64,000 bases of DNA from Paenisporosarcina antarctica (GTDB taxonomy: Bacteria > Bacillota > Bacilli > Bacillales_A > Planococcaceae): NCBI RefSeq assembly GCF_004367585.1, contig NZ_CP038015.1:3726001-3790000 (forward strand), written 5' to 3'. Under the pieces are notes generated by a model that was not told the DNA's origin, did no database searches, and saw nothing but the letters and a program-made list of their open reading frames with translations. A program made the position numbers and the translations under genes. Of this stretch, positions 9,050 to 17,905 are shown one piece after another; positions within the stretch are counted from its first letter, which is position 1; each line of letters begins with the position of its first letter.

Positions 9050-9472
9050 CGTTATTTACACCCCCTTCTCTCACACCTTGTTTTATCATATGCAATTAAT
9101 TAATAAGTGGGCATTACCCAAAGCTATTGCTAAACAGTATTCAGTTAGCAAACTATACTAGGTTTTTTGAGGAGGTGATCACCGGTTATAACGACGTAAG
9201 GTCCAAATAGTGAGAATTTTGTATTACCACAAATACAATTCTACGAAAAACAATCGGATTTCACGTTTTCAATTGAAGACACACCCTACAGTGGAAAGCA
9301 CCAGGAACCGCAGCATATTATGGTGATGACAGGGCAACTTGTGACCACCATAACTTGGATCCTGGTGGAGCGAAACAATTAGTAGTTGGTACTTACAAAG
9401 CTGTAATAGATTAGAGTCATTACCTGTCATTAATACTACTGATACTTTAACTATTGCCTGACCTTCTCCCCC
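9050..9472. other. 423-base intergenic stretch with a possible dead gene
   Basis: No intact gene. At 9171-9180 GGAGGTGATC is a full complement to the 3' end of 16S rRNA on the plus strand, yet no start codon follows at normal spacing. Further on, about 9287-9412, a plus-strand frame reads WKAPGTAAYYGDDRATCDHH...GTYKAVID before a stop. It looks coding-like and is cut off from any start by a stop codon, so I read it as the tail of a decayed gene. Confidence 0.4.
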
Positions 9473-10483
9473 TCAAAAGTACTTCTTTGTAATCCTTGAC
9501 TTACGAAAACCTTCAATGATGTCAATTACGGTAAAGATTACAAAAGTAACAATGATGCTTTGGTATGCCCAATTTTTTACTTGTTCTGTGTATTGGGCTG
9601 TTTCATTAATGTAGGTTAGGAATGTGGCATTCCACAACTCGTTGTTGCTGATAATAACGATGAAAGCGACAAGTATAGTCGTTTGTAAAAGCGCATTTAC
9701 CACAGCGACTTTCTTCGTCCATTGTCTTGCAAAACCTTTGTAGATAGCAAAAGCTACTTCTAACACAATAACTAGCGTCACTAGAGGCCAATATGAAAAT
9801 AAAACTTCTTGATTGAAAGCAGATGAAATAAACTTAAAGCCATCTGATTGACTTTCGTAAATACCGAATAAGCTCGACGCATTGAAATAAACGGACGCCC
9901 AAATCGCTGTCCACAAAAAGCTGCCAAACACATGTATTTTCGTTATGGCCTTTTTCTTTGGAATGTACGAGATATTCTTTAAATCGTCCGGTGTCCATTT
10001 CTTAAAATTCATGGTCAATGGGATATTGTCTCTAACTTTGTCCGTTCGTTCGATAATGGCGAAGATTAGCGTAATCCAAAAAGCTGTTTGCATACCTGTG
10101 ATAAGAAGTTGCCAAATTCCTTTTGACACAATGCTAAAAATTATACTGTAAAGTGCCTCTTCTCCGGTAGAAGTGACAATAGTCTTTCCAATCAACGTTA
10201 TAAGCGAAATCGTTAATGTAATCGGAATAATAATTTTTAACAAACTTGTATATACATCAAAGTATTTCGGACCAATAAGATGCATTGGACGATCCAAGTA
10301 GCCATTTGCCAAGATAGCAGGATTTCCAAGTTGTGAAAGGATAACTTTCACATCTTCTTCTGATGGCTCTTCAGGTAACATATCCTCGATTGTTGAACGC
10401 AACTCCAGTGCAATATCTTCCCTCAATTCTTCGGGAAGCCTTCGCGTGACTTCCTGAATATACAAATCAATTAGTTTCATCAT
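9473..10483 (-). CDS. HAAS-domain membrane protein
   Basis: Membrane protein of 336 residues with an N-terminal HAAS domain (LIDLYIQEVTRRLPEELREDIALELRSTIEDML...VKVILSQLGNP, residues 4-56). About seven hydrophobic helices follow from residue 79 onward. HAAS proteins are habitually encoded beside PadR regulators, exactly as here: the padR gene is upstream and overlaps this start by 17 bases. Their role is thought to be regulatory or membrane-stress related, with the HAAS domain contacting a protein partner; the specific function is unknown. Confidence 0.85.
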   Translation of the reverse strand: MMKLIDLYIQEVTRRLPEELREDIALELRSTIEDMLPEEPSEEDVKVILSQLGNPAILANGYLDRPMHLIGPKYFDVYTSLLKIIIPITLTISLITLIGKTIVTSTGEEALYSIIFSIVSKGIWQLLITGMQTAFWITLIFAIIERTDKVRDNIPLTMNFKKWTPDDLKNISYIPKKKAITKIHVFGSFLWTAIWASVYFNASSLFGIYESQSDGFKFISSAFNQEVLFSYWPLVTLVIVLEVAFAIYKGFARQWTKKVAVVNALLQTTILVAFIVIISNNELWNATFLTYINETAQYTEQVKNWAYQSIIVTFVIFTVIDIIEGFRKSRITKKYF

Positions 10484-10814
10484 GATTCTCTCCTTTCAAC
10501 AATAAATATAACTCCTGTGATGTTTTTTCCCATTCGTTTTTCAGTTGTTCGAAAGTCTCTGTACCGTATTCATTTAGCACATAATACCTGCGCGGTCTGC
10601 TTTCAGTTTTATCCCATGTGCTCGTCACTAGTTCTTGTCTTTCTAGGCGGCGAAGCAATGGGTAGAGCGTACTTTGGTCAATCGTAATTCCGCAGCTCTC
10701 CAAGCGTTGGGCGAGAGAATAGCCATATTGGGGAGTTCGCAACTGGCTTAAAACAGCCAGCGTCAATGTTCCTCTACGTAATTCAGTGGTCAATGAATTT
10801 TGAAGATTGCTCAT
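10467..10814 (-). CDS. PadR-family transcriptional regulator
   Basis: A 115-residue PadR repressor with the winged helix (RRGTLTLAVLSQLRTPQYGYSLAQRLES...TIDQSTLYPLLRRLERQELVTSTW) and a short C-terminal dimerization helix. It heads a two-gene unit with the HAAS membrane protein, with overlapping reading frames, and probably controls its own operon. No operator was identified with confidence. Confidence 0.93.
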   Translation of the reverse strand: MSNLQNSLTTELRRGTLTLAVLSQLRTPQYGYSLAQRLESCGITIDQSTLYPLLRRLERQELVTSTWDKTESRPRRYYVLNEYGTETFEQLKNEWEKTSQELYLLLKGENHDETN

Positions 10815-10956
10815 ATATTCACCTCATTTTCGATACTGTGCGTTGTACACTATATATTATACAGCTTATATTAGATTATAATGATGCACTTGGCAAATAT
10901 ATATATAAGAAAATAAGAATCACTGTAGTCTTGATTGTAATAGCAGAGGGTGACGT

Positions 10957-11094
10957 TTGATTTGGCAATATGTAAGCATAATCAGCATTTTCCTAATGGC
11001 TATGTTCATTACTTTTTTTCGCCCATCTCCCCATAAACTACAAAAGAAAAAGGCCAAACGAAAAATACTCGTTTGGCCTACTTTTAAATTATAA
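10957..11094 (+). CDS. Possible small membrane protein (45 residues)
   Basis: A short plus-strand frame starting at TTG 10957 with AGAGGGTG just upstream. The product has one hydrophobic segment (residues 3-21) followed by a basic stretch (HKLQKKKAKRK), a common small-membrane-protein pattern. The 3' part overlaps the hairpin that ends the opposing TraB gene, which argues against it. Confidence 0.3.
   Translation: MIWQYVSIISIFLMAMFITFFRPSPHKLQKKKAKRKILVWPTFKL
11049..11085 (-). terminator. Terminator of the TraB-family gene
   Basis: AGGCCAAACG pairs with CGTTTGGCCT around a 9-base loop, with T residues following on the minus strand. Confidence 0.85.
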
Positions 11095-11106
11095 AACAGT
11101 GCTCTT

Positions 11107-12273
11107 CTAAAAACTTTTTAAGAAGACCCGTATGACCTCGGTTCCTCCAATAATAGTTCCTAAAGTGCTTCCTAAGTTGGTTAGGACGACCACAAGTAGG
11201 ATGCGCGTGACCTTATTGTCCCAAAACCCTTTTATAGTAAACACATCTTCTGAAAGCGTTTCAAAGTCCCCAACGTTCGGTCGACGGATATAGGCTTGAA
11301 CAATTCCCGAAACCCAACCAGCTGCTAGCAGTGGATATAGTGAGGTTATTGGCGCTGCAATAAAGGCTGACAATATGGCCAGTGGATGTCCAAAAGCAAC
11401 AGCAGCACCAATGGCTGCTAAGGTTCCATTCCACAAAATCCAGCTTAACGCCTGATCGAAACCAGCAGAAGGATTAGCAAAGAAAGTATAAGCAATAACT
11501 GAAATAATGAGCAGTGGAATTGCCCATCCAATAATTTTTGGAACGATGGATTTAGGTGGTTTTTGAGACAAGACTTCTAAATCATGTTCCTTATAAATTT
11601 CTACTTTAATTCCAGGAATATGTGCTGCACCCAGAACCGCTACTACTTTATCTCCAGGTGCATCCTTAATTTTCTGAGCTAAATATTGATCTCGTTCATC
11701 AATTAACGGTGTTTTTAACTTTGGAAATGATTTCGTGAATTCAGCAAGAATCGTGTTTAGCGTATCTTGAGATTTCATTTTTTCAAGGTCTTCTTCTGAA
11801 ATCGTATCTTTGCTGAAAATGCTTAAAAAAATCGCAGAAAGAAGTTGAGCCTTACCAGACAGCCCGATATTATGCCAAATTCGGGAAAAAGTAATTTGTA
11901 TATTTCGATCAGCTAACACAAGATTTGCACCTGACTCTTTAGCTGATTCAATCCCTTGAATCATTTCCTGACCAGGTTTAATATCAAATTGTTTTGCTAA
12001 ACGATTTTGAAATGAAGAAATCGCTAAATTCATCAAAAGTAATGTCGCTTTCTTCTCTTTAATGACCTTAAAAATATCCATTTCTCTCCATTTATTACTA
12101 TCCATAACAGACTGATATCGTTGTTCATCCAACTCTATACAAACTGAATCAGGTCTCTCTCTTTCGATCACTTCTTTAACTTGCTCTGCACTTTGCTTCG
12201 ATACATGAGCCGTTCCGATTAGGATCAACTCTTTGCCATTTAAATTAATACGAGTAATGTTTTCTTCCGTCAT
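11107..12273 (-). CDS. TraB/PrgY-family membrane protein
   Basis: A 388-residue TraB-domain protein. The N-terminal domain has the family's signature GTAHVS at 20-25, an acidic ELDEQRY motif, and a second conserved histidine in AHIPGIK near 218. These residues place it in the Tiki/TraB metalloprotease-like superfamily. The C-terminal third has four or so membrane helices. Enterococcal PrgY lowers peptide-pheromone activity, and chromosomal homologues in Bacillales have unknown targets. It is monocistronic with a terminator downstream. Confidence 0.9.
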   Translation of the reverse strand: MTEENITRINLNGKELILIGTAHVSKQSAEQVKEVIERERPDSVCIELDEQRYQSVMDSNKWREMDIFKVIKEKKATLLLMNLAISSFQNRLAKQFDIKPGQEMIQGIESAKESGANLVLADRNIQITFSRIWHNIGLSGKAQLLSAIFLSIFSKDTISEEDLEKMKSQDTLNTILAEFTKSFPKLKTPLIDERDQYLAQKIKDAPGDKVVAVLGAAHIPGIKVEIYKEHDLEVLSQKPPKSIVPKIIGWAIPLLIISVIAYTFFANPSAGFDQALSWILWNGTLAAIGAAVAFGHPLAILSAFIAAPITSLYPLLAAGWVSGIVQAYIRRPNVGDFETLSEDVFTIKGFWDNKVTRILLVVVLTNLGSTLGTIIGGTEVIRVFLKSF

Positions 12274-12718
12274 AAACGACTTCCTTAATAGAATTTATTT
12301 CTTCTTCGCAATCTGGTATCCAGGATTACTTAAAGACTGTCTATTGTTAATAATGAATTAGATTAGGAAAAATTTCAATTAAGTTTCATTTATTAATTGG
12401 TGAAAGTATTCCGGGAAATTTTTCTTTACGGTTTATTTAAGCGTTTTTCCCAATAGAATTTTTCTAACTTAATAAAATTCCTACTAATATATCCGTAACA
12501 ACTACAAATTACTTCACGGCTTTAAAGCTAGAAATACCCGCGTAATATTCTTTAACTACTGTAACTTGATTAGTTGCAGCAATGTTTTAAATTTATTTGC
12601 ACTTGAATGCTTAGCGCCATCGATTGACTAGTTTAATGTAAGATACCCTCACAAGTAAAAATCTACTCATGAGGGCATATTTTGCAATTACTACATGGGT
12701 TATTTTCTACCCATTCTT
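12274..12718. other. Intergenic stretch, no gene seen
   Basis: AT-rich spacer of 445 bases between the divergent-side end of ilvE and the TraB gene. Apart from the ilvE terminator at 12645-12676 I see no frame, repeat or RNA structure that I can support. Confidence 0.5.
12645..12676 (-). terminator. Probable ilvE terminator
   Basis: CCCTCACAAGTA pairs with TACTCATGAGGG with two mismatches, around a short A-rich loop, 43 bases after the ilvE stop. Confidence 0.6.
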
Positions 12719-13792
12719 TTATTTAATTTCTACGGTCCAATCGTGTAGATCTTCTATCTTGCCAGTTTGAATACCTGTAATCGTATCGTATAATTTTTTA
12801 GATACTTCGCCTATTTCATTATTGTTAATAATCATTTTTCTACCTAACCAATTCAACTCTCCAACAGGAGAAATGACCGCTGCTGTACCTGTACCAAAGG
12901 CTTCTTCTAGATGGCCTTCCGTATATGCTTGAGACAACTCTTCTATAGATATTTTTCTTTCGACAACTGGGATGCCCCATTCTTTTAGCAATTCAATAAT
13001 TGACATTCTTGTAATCCCTTTTAGAATGGATCCATTCAATTCAGGAGTTACGATCTCACCATTAATTTTAAAGAAGATGTTCATGCTACCAACTTCTTCA
13101 ATATATCTTTTTTCCACGCCATCTAACCATAAGACGTCAGCATTACCTTCTTTGCTTGCTTTGGCTTGTGCTTGGAAACCAGACGAATAGTTTCCTGCAG
13201 TCTTCGCCATACCAGTCCCACCTTTTACAGCTCTAGTGAACTGGTCTTCTACACTGATTCTGACCGGTTTAATGCCCCCACTAAAGTAAGATCCAACAGG
13301 TGCAAGGATAATCATTAGTTTATATGTTTGGGAAGGTGCTACCGCAAGACCTGGCTCCGTTGAAATGATATACGGACGTATGTAAAGAGACGTTCCTTCT
13401 TTAGATGGCACCCAATCTTGTTCAAGGCTAATCAATTGTGTAAGGTAATCCATCACACGTTCTACATCAATAGGAGGTATACATAAACGTTCGCTAGATA
13501 GATTTAATCTTTGGAAATTCTTATCAGGTCTGAACAATAAAATGCGATTATCTTCTCCTCGATAGGCTTTCATTCCTTCAAAGACAGTCTGTCCATAATG
13601 AAAAATCATAGCGGCAGGGTCTAATGTGATCGGTGCATAAGGAACAATTCTCGGATCATACCAACCTTTACCTGTTTCATAATCCATGATAAACATGTGA
13701 TCCGTAAAAGTTTTACCAAATGGAACTTGATCCTTTTGAATTTTGTCTTTCATATTCATACTTTTTACGATTTCAAGTTCATATTTACACAT
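12719..13792 (-). CDS. ilvE: Branched-chain amino acid aminotransferase
   Basis: PLP enzyme (fold type IV) that interconverts Leu, Ile and Val with their 2-oxo acids, using 2-oxoglutarate. At 357 residues it matches the IlvE/IlvK type II length. Visible signatures are FHYGQTVFEGMKAYR near 64-78, the probable PLP lysine Lys197 in KTAGNYSSG, and the C-terminal EEAFGTGTAAVISPVG motif that contacts the cofactor phosphate. The start at 13792 has a GGGG element upstream. An internal ATG at codon 14 is possible. The gene is alone, with no ilv/leu neighbours. Confidence 0.95.
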   Translation of the reverse strand: MCKYELEIVKSMNMKDKIQKDQVPFGKTFTDHMFIMDYETGKGWYDPRIVPYAPITLDPAAMIFHYGQTVFEGMKAYRGEDNRILLFRPDKNFQRLNLSSERLCIPPIDVERVMDYLTQLISLEQDWVPSKEGTSLYIRPYIISTEPGLAVAPSQTYKLMIILAPVGSYFSGGIKPVRISVEDQFTRAVKGGTGMAKTAGNYSSGFQAQAKASKEGNADVLWLDGVEKRYIEEVGSMNIFFKINGEIVTPELNGSILKGITRMSIIELLKEWGIPVVERKISIEELSQAYTEGHLEEAFGTGTAAVISPVGELNWLGRKMIINNNEIGEVSKKLYDTITGIQTGKIEDLHDWTVEIK

Positions 13793-13957
13793 TGTCAGGA
13801 CCCCTTTTGTCTATGTCGATTGATTTTATTGTACACCCAACTAATGTAATTTTAAAGTCTCTCATTTCATTTATAGAGTACCTTTCCCCTTACAGCTACC
13901 AAAAAAACATTTGGATATCTGAAATATCAATCATTTATTGCCAGTTAAAGTACATCT

Positions 13958-13990
13958 AAGCCCTCTGTGATTTCGTCACTGAAGGCTTTC
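13958..13990 (-). terminator. Probable terminator of the proline iminopeptidase gene
   Basis: AGCC and GTGA pair with TCAC and GGCT, giving a hairpin with an internal bulge, 30-60 bases after the stop. Confidence 0.55.
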
Positions 13991-14022
13991 AGTATTATTT
14001 ACCTACTAATTTAAAATTCATT

Positions 14023-14895
14023 TTACGAGATTAGACTGTTCAAAAAATTTCGAACTTTATTCACATATGCATAAGGTTCTTCTACTCCAGGCATATGTGA
14101 ACTGTTCTCGAATACATGAAACTCAGATCCTGGAATTAAATCTGCATAGTATTTCGTTGTTTTAGGCGTTGCTTCATCAAAATGACCGCATGTAAAAAGA
14201 CTTGGAATATCGATTTCGTTCAATCTGTCGGTCACATCAAAATCTTGTAATGTGCCGGTTACGGTAAACTCGGAGGCTCCCCACATGAATCCATAAATGG
14301 TATGGTTCGATTTTTTCATATTGTCCAGAAATTCTTGTGGCCAAGGAAGTGCTCGGCACACGTGACGTTCATAAAACTGAATCATAGCCTGTTGGTATTC
14401 ATCTGAGTCAGTTGTGTGATCTCGTTCACTACGTTCAATGATATCCTGTGACTCTTGTGGTAAATCCATCAAATAGTCTTTTTGGTCACGCTCCCACATA
14501 CGTGCGTTCAAGCACGGACTAGAAAAAATCACACTTTTTACGCCTGTTGGTTGTTGAAGCAGGTATGCCGCTGCGAGCATCGTCCCCCAAGAATGACCAA
14601 GAATATGAACTTCCTCCAATCCTAGGGCCTCTCTCACTTGGGACAATTCTTTAACGTAACGTTCTACAGTCCATAATGACAAATCCTCAGGACGATCAGA
14701 ATTCCCACAGCCAAGCTGGTCATAGTGAATCACCGGTCGATGGTTACCTAAAAGTCTTAGCGGATCCGATTCTCTGCTCATTCCACCGGGGCCACCATGC
14801 AATACCAGTAGAGGGACACCAGGGCCATCTCCGGTCTTTCTATAATAAACATTTCCACCTGTAACCGGAATATATCCTTCTTCTGAATGATTCAT
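14023..14895 (-). CDS. pip: Proline iminopeptidase (alpha/beta hydrolase, S33)
   Basis: Releases N-terminal proline from peptides. It is 290 residues, the size of the short bacterial enzymes. The S33 hallmarks are present: oxyanion motif HGGPGG at 33-38, DQLGCGNSDRP, nucleophile Ser102 in GHSWGT, acid in HFDEATP, and histidine in SSHMPGVEEP. It is cytoplasmic with no signal peptide. It has its own terminator and lies downstream of ycgL on the same strand with about a 100-base gap. Confidence 0.9.
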   Translation of the reverse strand: MNHSEEGYIPVTGGNVYYRKTGDGPGVPLLVLHGGPGGMSRESDPLRLLGNHRPVIHYDQLGCGNSDRPEDLSLWTVERYVKELSQVREALGLEEVHILGHSWGTMLAAAYLLQQPTGVKSVIFSSPCLNARMWERDQKDYLMDLPQESQDIIERSERDHTTDSDEYQQAMIQFYERHVCRALPWPQEFLDNMKKSNHTIYGFMWGASEFTVTGTLQDFDVTDRLNEIDIPSLFTCGHFDEATPKTTKYYADLIPGSEFHVFENSSHMPGVEEPYAYVNKVRNFLNSLIS

Positions 14896-15001
14896 CTAAT
14901 CGTCGCCTTTCAGTTTAGATTGTTAATAGTCAGTACTATTTTTTCGGAAATTTTAAAACTATTTGCAATGTCTTGTCCAACATTAGATTCTTTTAATGTC
15001 C

Positions 15002-15787
15002 TTATCCCCAAACTTCATTCAAGGTACTTCTAAATAACACATTTAACTTTGCCGTAGGATCTTCAATCTCTTCTGAAATTGTTTTGACGTAAGCTTCCAA
15101 ACGGTCCATTTCATTTCCCAGGAAATAATTAATCAGTTGAATTCTTGGTTCCAAATCTAATTCATCACCAGCAATTTTACGTTTTAAGAGAAGTTCAATC
15201 TCACTTTTCAGCTCGCCGACAGGCACTAGCTCATTTACTAGTTCTTGAAAACTAATGGGTGGCACTGTTCGATTCTCTTCAATCCACTTACAAGCCAATA
15301 CAGGTCTAAGCACATAGAAATACTTTTTACTTTTCACTTCTGAGCCTTGTAAGTATTCACGATAATTGTTTTTCGCCATATTTAAATAATGATAGATCGT
15401 CGCATTGGAGTAGAATACTTGAGGTTCCAACTCCCGCATTTGATCAATAAATGAATACGCTTGGTAATAAACAATATCACTTCTCATCCATTCAAGGAGA
15501 GCTGGATTACTTTTACGAAAAAGCCGTAATGCTTTTGTGATTTCCCATCCACTTATATCCAGCAAATCGTTGATAGGTACTTCTATTACATCTCGCTTCT
15601 TACCCACTCCCTGTGGATCAATGGACAGATACCAGTCTGGTTGATGAACATAAATGAACCTTACATCATAATCACTGTCTTTCGAAGGAAATCCCCATGC
15701 TCGACTACCCGATTCCACAGCGTATAACACTTTCACCTGATAGTTTTCTTCAATTTCTATAAGTTTCCGTCGAATTAATTCTTTCAT
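15002..15787 (-). CDS. ycgL: YcgL-type nucleotidyltransferase (RlaP family)
   Basis: A 261-residue predicted nucleotidyltransferase similar to Bacillus YcgL. The polymerase-beta active-site motif is clear: GSRAWGFPS followed by DSDYDVR (residues 27-43), with Asp39 and Asp41 as metal ligands. The rest is helical (KALRLFRKSNPALLEW, LRPVLACKWIEE). Family members have been linked to RNA repair by gene context, but no such neighbours are found here, so the substrate remains open. Confidence 0.85.
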   Translation of the reverse strand: MKELIRRKLIEIEENYQVKVLYAVESGSRAWGFPSKDSDYDVRFIYVHQPDWYLSIDPQGVGKKRDVIEVPINDLLDISGWEITKALRLFRKSNPALLEWMRSDIVYYQAYSFIDQMRELEPQVFYSNATIYHYLNMAKNNYREYLQGSEVKSKKYFYVLRPVLACKWIEENRTVPPISFQELVNELVPVGELKSEIELLLKRKIAGDELDLEPRIQLINYFLGNEMDRLEAYVKTISEEIEDPTAKLNVLFRSTLNEVWG

Positions 15788-15912
15788 TTACTTAAACCCC
15801 TTTTAACTACATCGTTTGAATAAGTCCCATAACTACATTCATGAACGATATTCCCGTAACCGAATCAAGATTATGAATATCCTACATTTTCGATTCCCTA
15901 TTTTTGAATTAT

Positions 15913-16629
15913 TCACTTCCAACCCTCGATTAACATATAAATGCCTGTAAATAGCAGGATTATATATGTAAATATCCGGAAGAAATTTTGGTTAATCGAT
16001 TTAAACAAAATCTGACCCAAAAATAAACCTATAAATACGATAGGTAAGGCATACATACTTGAAATCCAGATCGTTTTATTTGTTCCTGTAAAAATAACTT
16101 GAATGATTAAACTCATCAAATAGATAAATAAATAAAATGCTAAAGTAGTACCTCGCAATTTTGATTTATCAGTATCTGTTCCAGAAAAATAAAGCAATAG
16201 GGGCGGTCCGGGCATGCCAATACTGCTTGTCAACATTCCCGACAGACCACCTACAACTATGTCTTTTTTTCTTGTTTGAGTGATACGGAACTTTAGTATT
16301 AGCAATAGAGTTAAACCTAAAATGATAAGGCTTATTCCCAACATCAAATTCTTTAAATCCAATACTAAAAAGATCATAATACCTATTGGTAATCCACTAG
16401 TACTACCTATAATAAATCGTTTCAAAATCCCATAGTCTATATCTTTTTTTATTTTAATGATTAAGGCAAAAGATATGACAAGCGATAAGATTAAATTGAT
16501 TTGAATCGCTTCCATTGGTTTAAATAATAAAAGAAGAAATGGTGTAGCTAAAATTGAAAAACCAAACCCTGTACTTGTTTGTAATATGGAGGCAACCAAA
16601 ATGATGAAAATAAAAATAAATATATCCAA
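15913..16629 (-). CDS. TauE/SafE-family membrane exporter
   Basis: A 238-residue membrane protein with about eight hydrophobic helices and the family's two repeats; the start (ASILQTSTGFGFSILATPFLLLL) and GMLTSSIGMPGPPLLLYFSG match TauE/SafE. Family members export sulfite, sulfoacetate or related organic anions; the substrate here is not predictable. It is a single gene, and no sulfur-metabolism neighbours are seen. Confidence 0.87.
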   Translation of the reverse strand: MDIFIFIFIILVASILQTSTGFGFSILATPFLLLLFKPMEAIQINLILSLVISFALIIKIKKDIDYGILKRFIIGSTSGLPIGIMIFLVLDLKNLMLGISLIILGLTLLLILKFRITQTRKKDIVVGGLSGMLTSSIGMPGPPLLLYFSGTDTDKSKLRGTTLAFYLFIYLMSLIIQVIFTGTNKTIWISSMYALPIVFIGLFLGQILFKSINQNFFRIFTYIILLFTGIYMLIEGWK

Positions 16630-16819
16630 TTAAACACCTGCTTTTTCATATAAAATTGGGTCTATTATTGATTCTATTCTTATTACTTGGGATAGTGTTT
16701 ATCGCAGTTAATAAGGTTTCTAATACCCAATGTCTAACAAGGTAATTTTATTAATTGACTCATTTGTCAGACGTTTGAGAACATTGAGGCTAGAAAGTAG
16801 TTTCATTCTGCTCACGTAT

Positions 16820-17269
16820 TTAATCTTCTTTTCGCTCAATAAACGCTTTTAGTCTTTCAAGATGATCTCCATCTTCCTTTTTAATTATTGCTGTAATAAT
16901 CGGTTTCAACAGGGCATTCTTGAATCCTTTTGTCCGAATAAAACCTTCAAAATTAACAACTGTTCCGCTATCCTGTGGATGAAAAGAATAGTGATATTCA
17001 ATTAAAATACCATTAATTTCACTTTTCACTGAGTATCTTTGGTTAGTTACGAATTCTGTAAAAATTAATATCGACTCTATCGTTCTTCCTCTAACTTCTC
17101 TTATTTCTTTTATTTTCGTTCCCTTTTGAACCGGTCCTTCCGTTAATACTTCAATTCCTACTACGTTATCCATGATGAATACAGAATTGTTGAAATCTGA
17201 TGCAGCCTTAAATACAATTTCCACAGGTGCGTTGATATGAACTTCTTTAATAAAAGCCAATATATTCAC
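16820..17269 (-). CDS. SRPBCC-family protein
   Basis: A 149-residue polyketide-cyclase/START-like protein: the typical opening FIKEVHINAPVEIVFKAASDFNN, a central beta sheet, and a long C-terminal helix ending KKEDGDHLERLKAFIERKED. It is cytoplasmic, with an unknown hydrophobic ligand. It is not obviously co-transcribed with neighbours. Confidence 0.75.
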   Translation of the reverse strand: MNILAFIKEVHINAPVEIVFKAASDFNNSVFIMDNVVGIEVLTEGPVQKGTKIKEIREVRGRTIESILIFTEFVTNQRYSVKSEINGILIEYHYSFHPQDSGTVVNFEGFIRTKGFKNALLKPIITAIIKKEDGDHLERLKAFIERKED

Positions 17270-17496
17270 TCCCCTTTATTCTTTAATTGGTATATAGCCA
17301 TCTGTTTGATTTACGTTATATTCCGGATTAATTGTATAGTCCAATAAACTTCGATCAAAGGCAGTCCGATAATTCTTACATTTTTAATTTATTTCGTTAT
17401 ACTTTTGCATTTTATTAGACATTCTAACGCCACCATAAGAGTTATAAATAACATATCATAGTGATTGATTAAATTCTTGACAATTCTAGCTATTAT

Positions 17497-17857
17497 AAAA
17501 ACCGGGCAAAGTACACGTCCGGTCCTTTAAGAAGGGTAACCATAGAAACCCGTTTGTTTCCACTACGGTGGACGCTTTTCGCGGGCTTGGCTTCAGTCTC
17601 CTCGGGCCAATAGATGTTGGTCACGAAGACGTTGCCACACGACGTGGCGTTCTTAGTCTTCGTTCCATGTGCTCCTGCGGTTACTCGTCGCAAAGATATT
17701 GGACGAATGACAGTTCGTCCAATATCTTTCCTACGGGATTAGCGGGACAGGTGAGACCCCGCAGTGGAGCGAAAATCAGCGGTATCATACTAGAACCTAC
17801 TCCTTAAAACACCGGGAACACCGGAATCATGGCACCCCAAATTTATATACTTTCTTA
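17497..17857. repeat. Modular palindromic repeat, copy 1
   Basis: A GC-rich block in AT-rich surroundings, present again at 48155-48581. Both copies begin AAAACCGG.CAAAGTAC, share CCTTTAAGAAGGGTAACCAT and a segment containing CTTTTCGCGGGCTTGGCTTC. Both have the same perfect hairpin AAAGATATTGGACGAA / TTCGTCCAATATCTTT (here 17692-17707 and 17714-17729), and both end AAATTTATATACTTTCTTA. Copy 1 carries a 70-base module at 17598-17667 that copy 2 has in the opposite orientation. Short frames inside are products of the repeat, not genes. It resembles a class of dispersed palindromic repeats of Bacillales that I know only from memory. Confidence 0.9.
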
Positions 17858-17905
17858 TCTTTTAATAAAAACAATGAGAAACTCCTCACTGATTTCGCTA
17901 AAAAT

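Noticed and set aside
13793-13957. T-box leader upstream of ilvE
   Set aside because: The spacing is too short and no T-box sequence or specifier structure is visible.
17493-17807. Open frames on both strands within the first palindromic repeat
   Set aside because: The reverse frame (MRRVTAGAH...) recurs in the second repeat only because the DNA is repeated; sequence is palindrome-derived and not protein-like.
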